DNA of 64,000 nt. Origin: Lujinxingia vulgaris. GTDB taxonomy: Bacteria > Myxococcota_A > Bradymonadia > Bradymonadales > Bradymonadaceae. Below, one piece after another: positions 62,193 through 64,000 of this stretch. Both the position numbers and the translations under genes were made by a program. The notes below the pieces were generated by a model. The model did not search any database. It was not told the DNA's origin and worked only from the letters and a program-made list of their open reading frames with translations. Location of the stretch: the NCBI RefSeq assembly GCF_007997015.1, contig NZ_VOSM01000004.1, positions 434,001 to 498,000 on the forward strand, written 5' to 3'. Positions within the stretch are counted from its first letter, which is position 1, and every line of letters starts with the position of its first letter.

Positions 62193-62274
62193 TCACAACC
62201 CCTCATCACGTCTGCCTCACGTCTCTCACCATCATAATGTATCGTACTTAAGCCAGCTTAGCACAGCCATCACG

Positions 62275-62321
62275 GTCCGACCGAGACACGGACATCACCC
62301 TTGATTTATGCGGTCCTCCGC
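62275..62321 (+). repeat. Bipartite hairpin repeat, copy 4
   Basis: GTCCG...CGGAC is followed by the same linker as copy 3, then GCGG-TCCT-CCGC. Confidence 0.85.
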
Positions 62322-62340
62322 CCTCACTCCCAATCCTCAA

Positions 62341-62441
62341 GCAGCCCTCCAGGGCGGCGTCCGGCAAGGAGTGAGGACGAAGCCGTAGCAACGCTACTGC
62401 GAATCCGAAACGACGCCGCAGGCGTCGTCCTGGAGGGCTGC
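62341..62441 (+). repeat. Structured dispersed repeat, copy 6
   Basis: The outer arms GCAGCCCTCCAGG and CCTGGAGGGCTGC pair over 13 bp without mismatch. The inner ACGACGCC/GGCGTCGT stem is 8 bp. The central hairpin has loop AAC. Confidence 0.9.
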
Positions 62442-62542
62442 CCCCCTCCCCCGGGTGAGTTGCACACACCTCCCCACCACCGCTACTCTACCGCTCGACC
62501 CACCGGCTCGACCTTCGCCTCAAACCTCCGGGGACCTCTCGC

Positions 62543-63526
62543 ATGACGCGTCTTGTTTTTATCGCCACCATCGCGCTTCTCGTCGCGCTGGCCAGCAGCT
62601 GCCAGAGCACCTCGGTGCAGCGCAGCAACGCGCAGGGCCCCCCCACCCAACTTCGAGCCGGACTGGTACTGGAAGATGCCCGCGCACCCCAGGGCGAAGC
62701 CGGCCACTACCAGGCCCCCACCCTGGCCGAGCGTCTGGCCCTTCAGGAGGCGATCCCGCAGCTGCTCCGCGCCCTCGACGATGACTCCCCCGACCTCGAC
62801 GCGCTCAGTACTCGCCTGCTTGAGGCCGGGCTGCGCCTGCAACCCTACCCGCATGGCGATCACACCTTTTACTCCCTCTTTGAAGCCGGTCCGACCTGGC
62901 GTGGCAGCGGCGTCTACCTCTTTCGCGCCGGCGACGACGTGCAGGAGGTTGTGATCCAATCGCCTCACTCCTACCACGATCGCAGTACCGACCTCATCGG
63001 CCTGGCGCTCTTTGAGGCGCTCAACGTGCGGGCTTTTTATATGAACAGCCTGCATCGCTACCACGCCACCGCCGACTTCCGGGAGACCGACGACTCGCCA
63101 TCCGACATCTGCCACAACAGCGCGAGCGTCTTTCATCATATGAGCACCGCCGCGCTCACCCACTCCCCGCAGCTTCGCATCGTGCAGCTCCACGGCTTTC
63201 GCGCCGCCGATCGCGGCCCGCGCGCCTACGACATCATCGTCAGTGACGGCAGCGACGAGCCCCACCCCTGGACCCGGGCGGTGGTCGACGAGATGAACCG
63301 CGACTGGAACCCGCCGGCCGGCGTCGCGCTCTTCCCCCGCGACACCACCGCACTGGGCGCCACCGGCAACGTGCTCGGCCGATTTGCCAACCTGCACGCC
63401 CCCGGGCGTTTTGTGCACCTGGAGTTCAGCGACGATCTTCGCGACGCCCTCCAAAACGACATCACCCCCCTGGCGAGCACGCTGAACACCCTCCTCAGCT
63501 CGCCCCCCTCCCCTGACGCCCCTTAA
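62543..63526 (+). CDS. Lipoprotein, possible hydrolase domain
   Basis: The 327-residue lipoprotein has lipobox LASSC. The mature part contains His/Asp-rich blocks (QSPHSYHDRST, NSLHRYH, VQLHGFRAADRG and DIIVSDGSD). This pattern recalls metal-dependent amidohydrolases, but no family can be named. It lies downstream of a repeat-filled region. Confidence 0.7.
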   Translation: MTRLVFIATIALLVALASSCQSTSVQRSNAQGPPTQLRAGLVLEDARAPQGEAGHYQAPTLAERLALQEAIPQLLRALDDDSPDLDALSTRLLEAGLRLQPYPHGDHTFYSLFEAGPTWRGSGVYLFRAGDDVQEVVIQSPHSYHDRSTDLIGLALFEALNVRAFYMNSLHRYHATADFRETDDSPSDICHNSASVFHHMSTAALTHSPQLRIVQLHGFRAADRGPRAYDIIVSDGSDEPHPWTRAVVDEMNRDWNPPAGVALFPRDTTALGATGNVLGRFANLHAPGRFVHLEFSDDLRDALQNDITPLASTLNTLLSSPPSPDAP

Positions 63527-63557
63527 GGGTGAAGGTTGAGGCAAAGGTTGAACTTTG

Positions 63558-63572
63558 CGTTACAGCGTGTAA
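63558..63572. promoter_or_regulatory. Palindrome GTTACA-GCG-TGTAAC, candidate operator
   Basis: Two perfect 6-bp arms around a 3-bp centre lie 61 bp before the start of the last gene. They are overlapped by another short inverted repeat (CAAAG...CTTTG). It could bind a repressor of the downstream lipoprotein gene. Confidence 0.4.
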
Positions 63573-63632
63573 CACTCAGGTTGAGATCATTCTCTTACCT
63601 ACAACCTGCTGTATATCGCTGTGAGCTGTCTT

Positions 63633-64000
63633 ATGCCGTACTCGCACACGACCCGAGCGCGCCACGTGCGCCCGCTGCTTTTTCTGGCGGCTGCGGCGCT
63701 GAGCCTTCCGGCATGCAACTTTTTTGAAGATCCCAACTTCGTCGAAGCCGAGCCCGGCGTGCTGCTGCAACGCGTGCGCGGGGGCAACAACGGCAATGGC
63801 CAGGGCAACGGCAATGGCCAGAACCAGGGTGGTGAGTCATCGGAAGATGGCGAGACCTACGTCGGTCTGGATTTTGTGACGACCGGGCCCGACGGCCAAC
63901 CGGTGGGCTGCTCCGAGAGCGACCCCGAGGTCGCCATTGAGCTCTCCTTTGAGGGGCCGGATTCCGGCTTTGAAGCCGTCGACACCTCGACCATCGCCGC
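63633..64000 (+). CDS. Lipoprotein, N-terminal part (cut by window edge)
   Basis: The visible 122 residues have a lipobox (SLPAC), an Asn/Gly-rich repeat (NNGNGQGNGNGQNQGG) and the start of a beta-rich domain. The frame is open to the window end. An in-frame GTG at 63621 is an alternative start. Confidence 0.75.
   Translation, partial: MPYSHTTRARHVRPLLFLAAAALSLPACNFFEDPNFVEAEPGVLLQRVRGGNNGNGQGNGNGQNQGGESSEDGETYVGLDFVTTGPDGQPVGCSESDPEVAIELSFEGPDSGFEAVDTSTIA

Larger units (their letters stand above)
62193..62542. other. 350-bp divergent intergenic region with repeats
   Basis: It holds bipartite hairpin copy 4 (62275-62321) and structured repeat copy 6 (62341-62441). The promoters of both flanking genes must also lie here. 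No gene is seen. Confidence 0.8.

Noticed and set aside
1-64000. tRNA, rRNA and insertion sequences
   Set aside because: None could be recognised by eye. Only the small repeats described above show repeated structure.

Overview
The window is GC-rich, gene-dense bacterial chromosome. It most resembles a predatory-type member of Myxococcota or Bradymonadia (the former Deltaproteobacteria). Supporting features are the many lipoproteins with acidic linkers, Myxococcus-type disulfide (DUF4215) repeats, a MYXO-CTERM-like tail, very large TPR proteins, a class II HMG-CoA reductase, and a mitochondrial-type sulfide:quinone oxidoreductase. This placement is inferred from gene content. There is no rRNA or tRNA gene in the window to confirm it.

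Layout, 1-19 kb. A truncated fatty-acyl-AMP ligase and a TrmH-type rRNA/tRNA methylase lie on the minus strand. They are followed by the housekeeping operon rplU-rpmA-obgE-(small membrane protein) and by a translationally coupled pair, a cytochrome-like lipoprotein and an outer-membrane barrel. A long minus-strand operon (14.15 to 5.38 kb) encodes two TPR proteins, an OmpA-type barrel and a BNR-repeat lipoprotein, with ssb just upstream. A TPR-dynamin GTPase fusion and a lipoprotein follow on the plus strand.

Layout, 19-41 kb. The minus strand carries an epoxide-hydrolase-like enzyme, HMG-CoA reductase, a Rieske protein, a SpoIID/LytB protein, a 1374-residue lipoprotein that looks like two fused proteins, and a CCA-adding enzyme. 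The plus strand carries four tandem cysteine-patterned lipoprotein paralogues, an acyl-CoA dehydrogenase, and a run of DUF1641 protein, type II SQR and AlkD-like protein. A 42-bp x 8 minisatellite, a GST and an AI-2E/PerM-type transporter follow.

Layout, 41-64 kb. Several lipoproteins come first, including one with RCC1 and DUF4215 repeats and one with a VHL-beta-like domain. With them are membrane proteins (DUF1622, DUF389), a DUF892 ferritin-like protein, ppk1, a cyclophilin between two barrels, a ROK kinase, a LysA-like decarboxylase, a NUDIX-MBL fusion and more envelope proteins. The last gene is cut by the window edge.

The least explained signal is non-coding. A dispersed repeat family of about 100 bp (six copies at 40.1, 44.2, 44.3, 61.1, 61.2 and 62.3 kb) changes the sequence of its outer arms while keeping them base-paired. 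A second bipartite hairpin repeat of about 50 bp (four copies at 57.9-62.3 kb) accompanies it. Together they look like a structured mobile DNA or RNA element.
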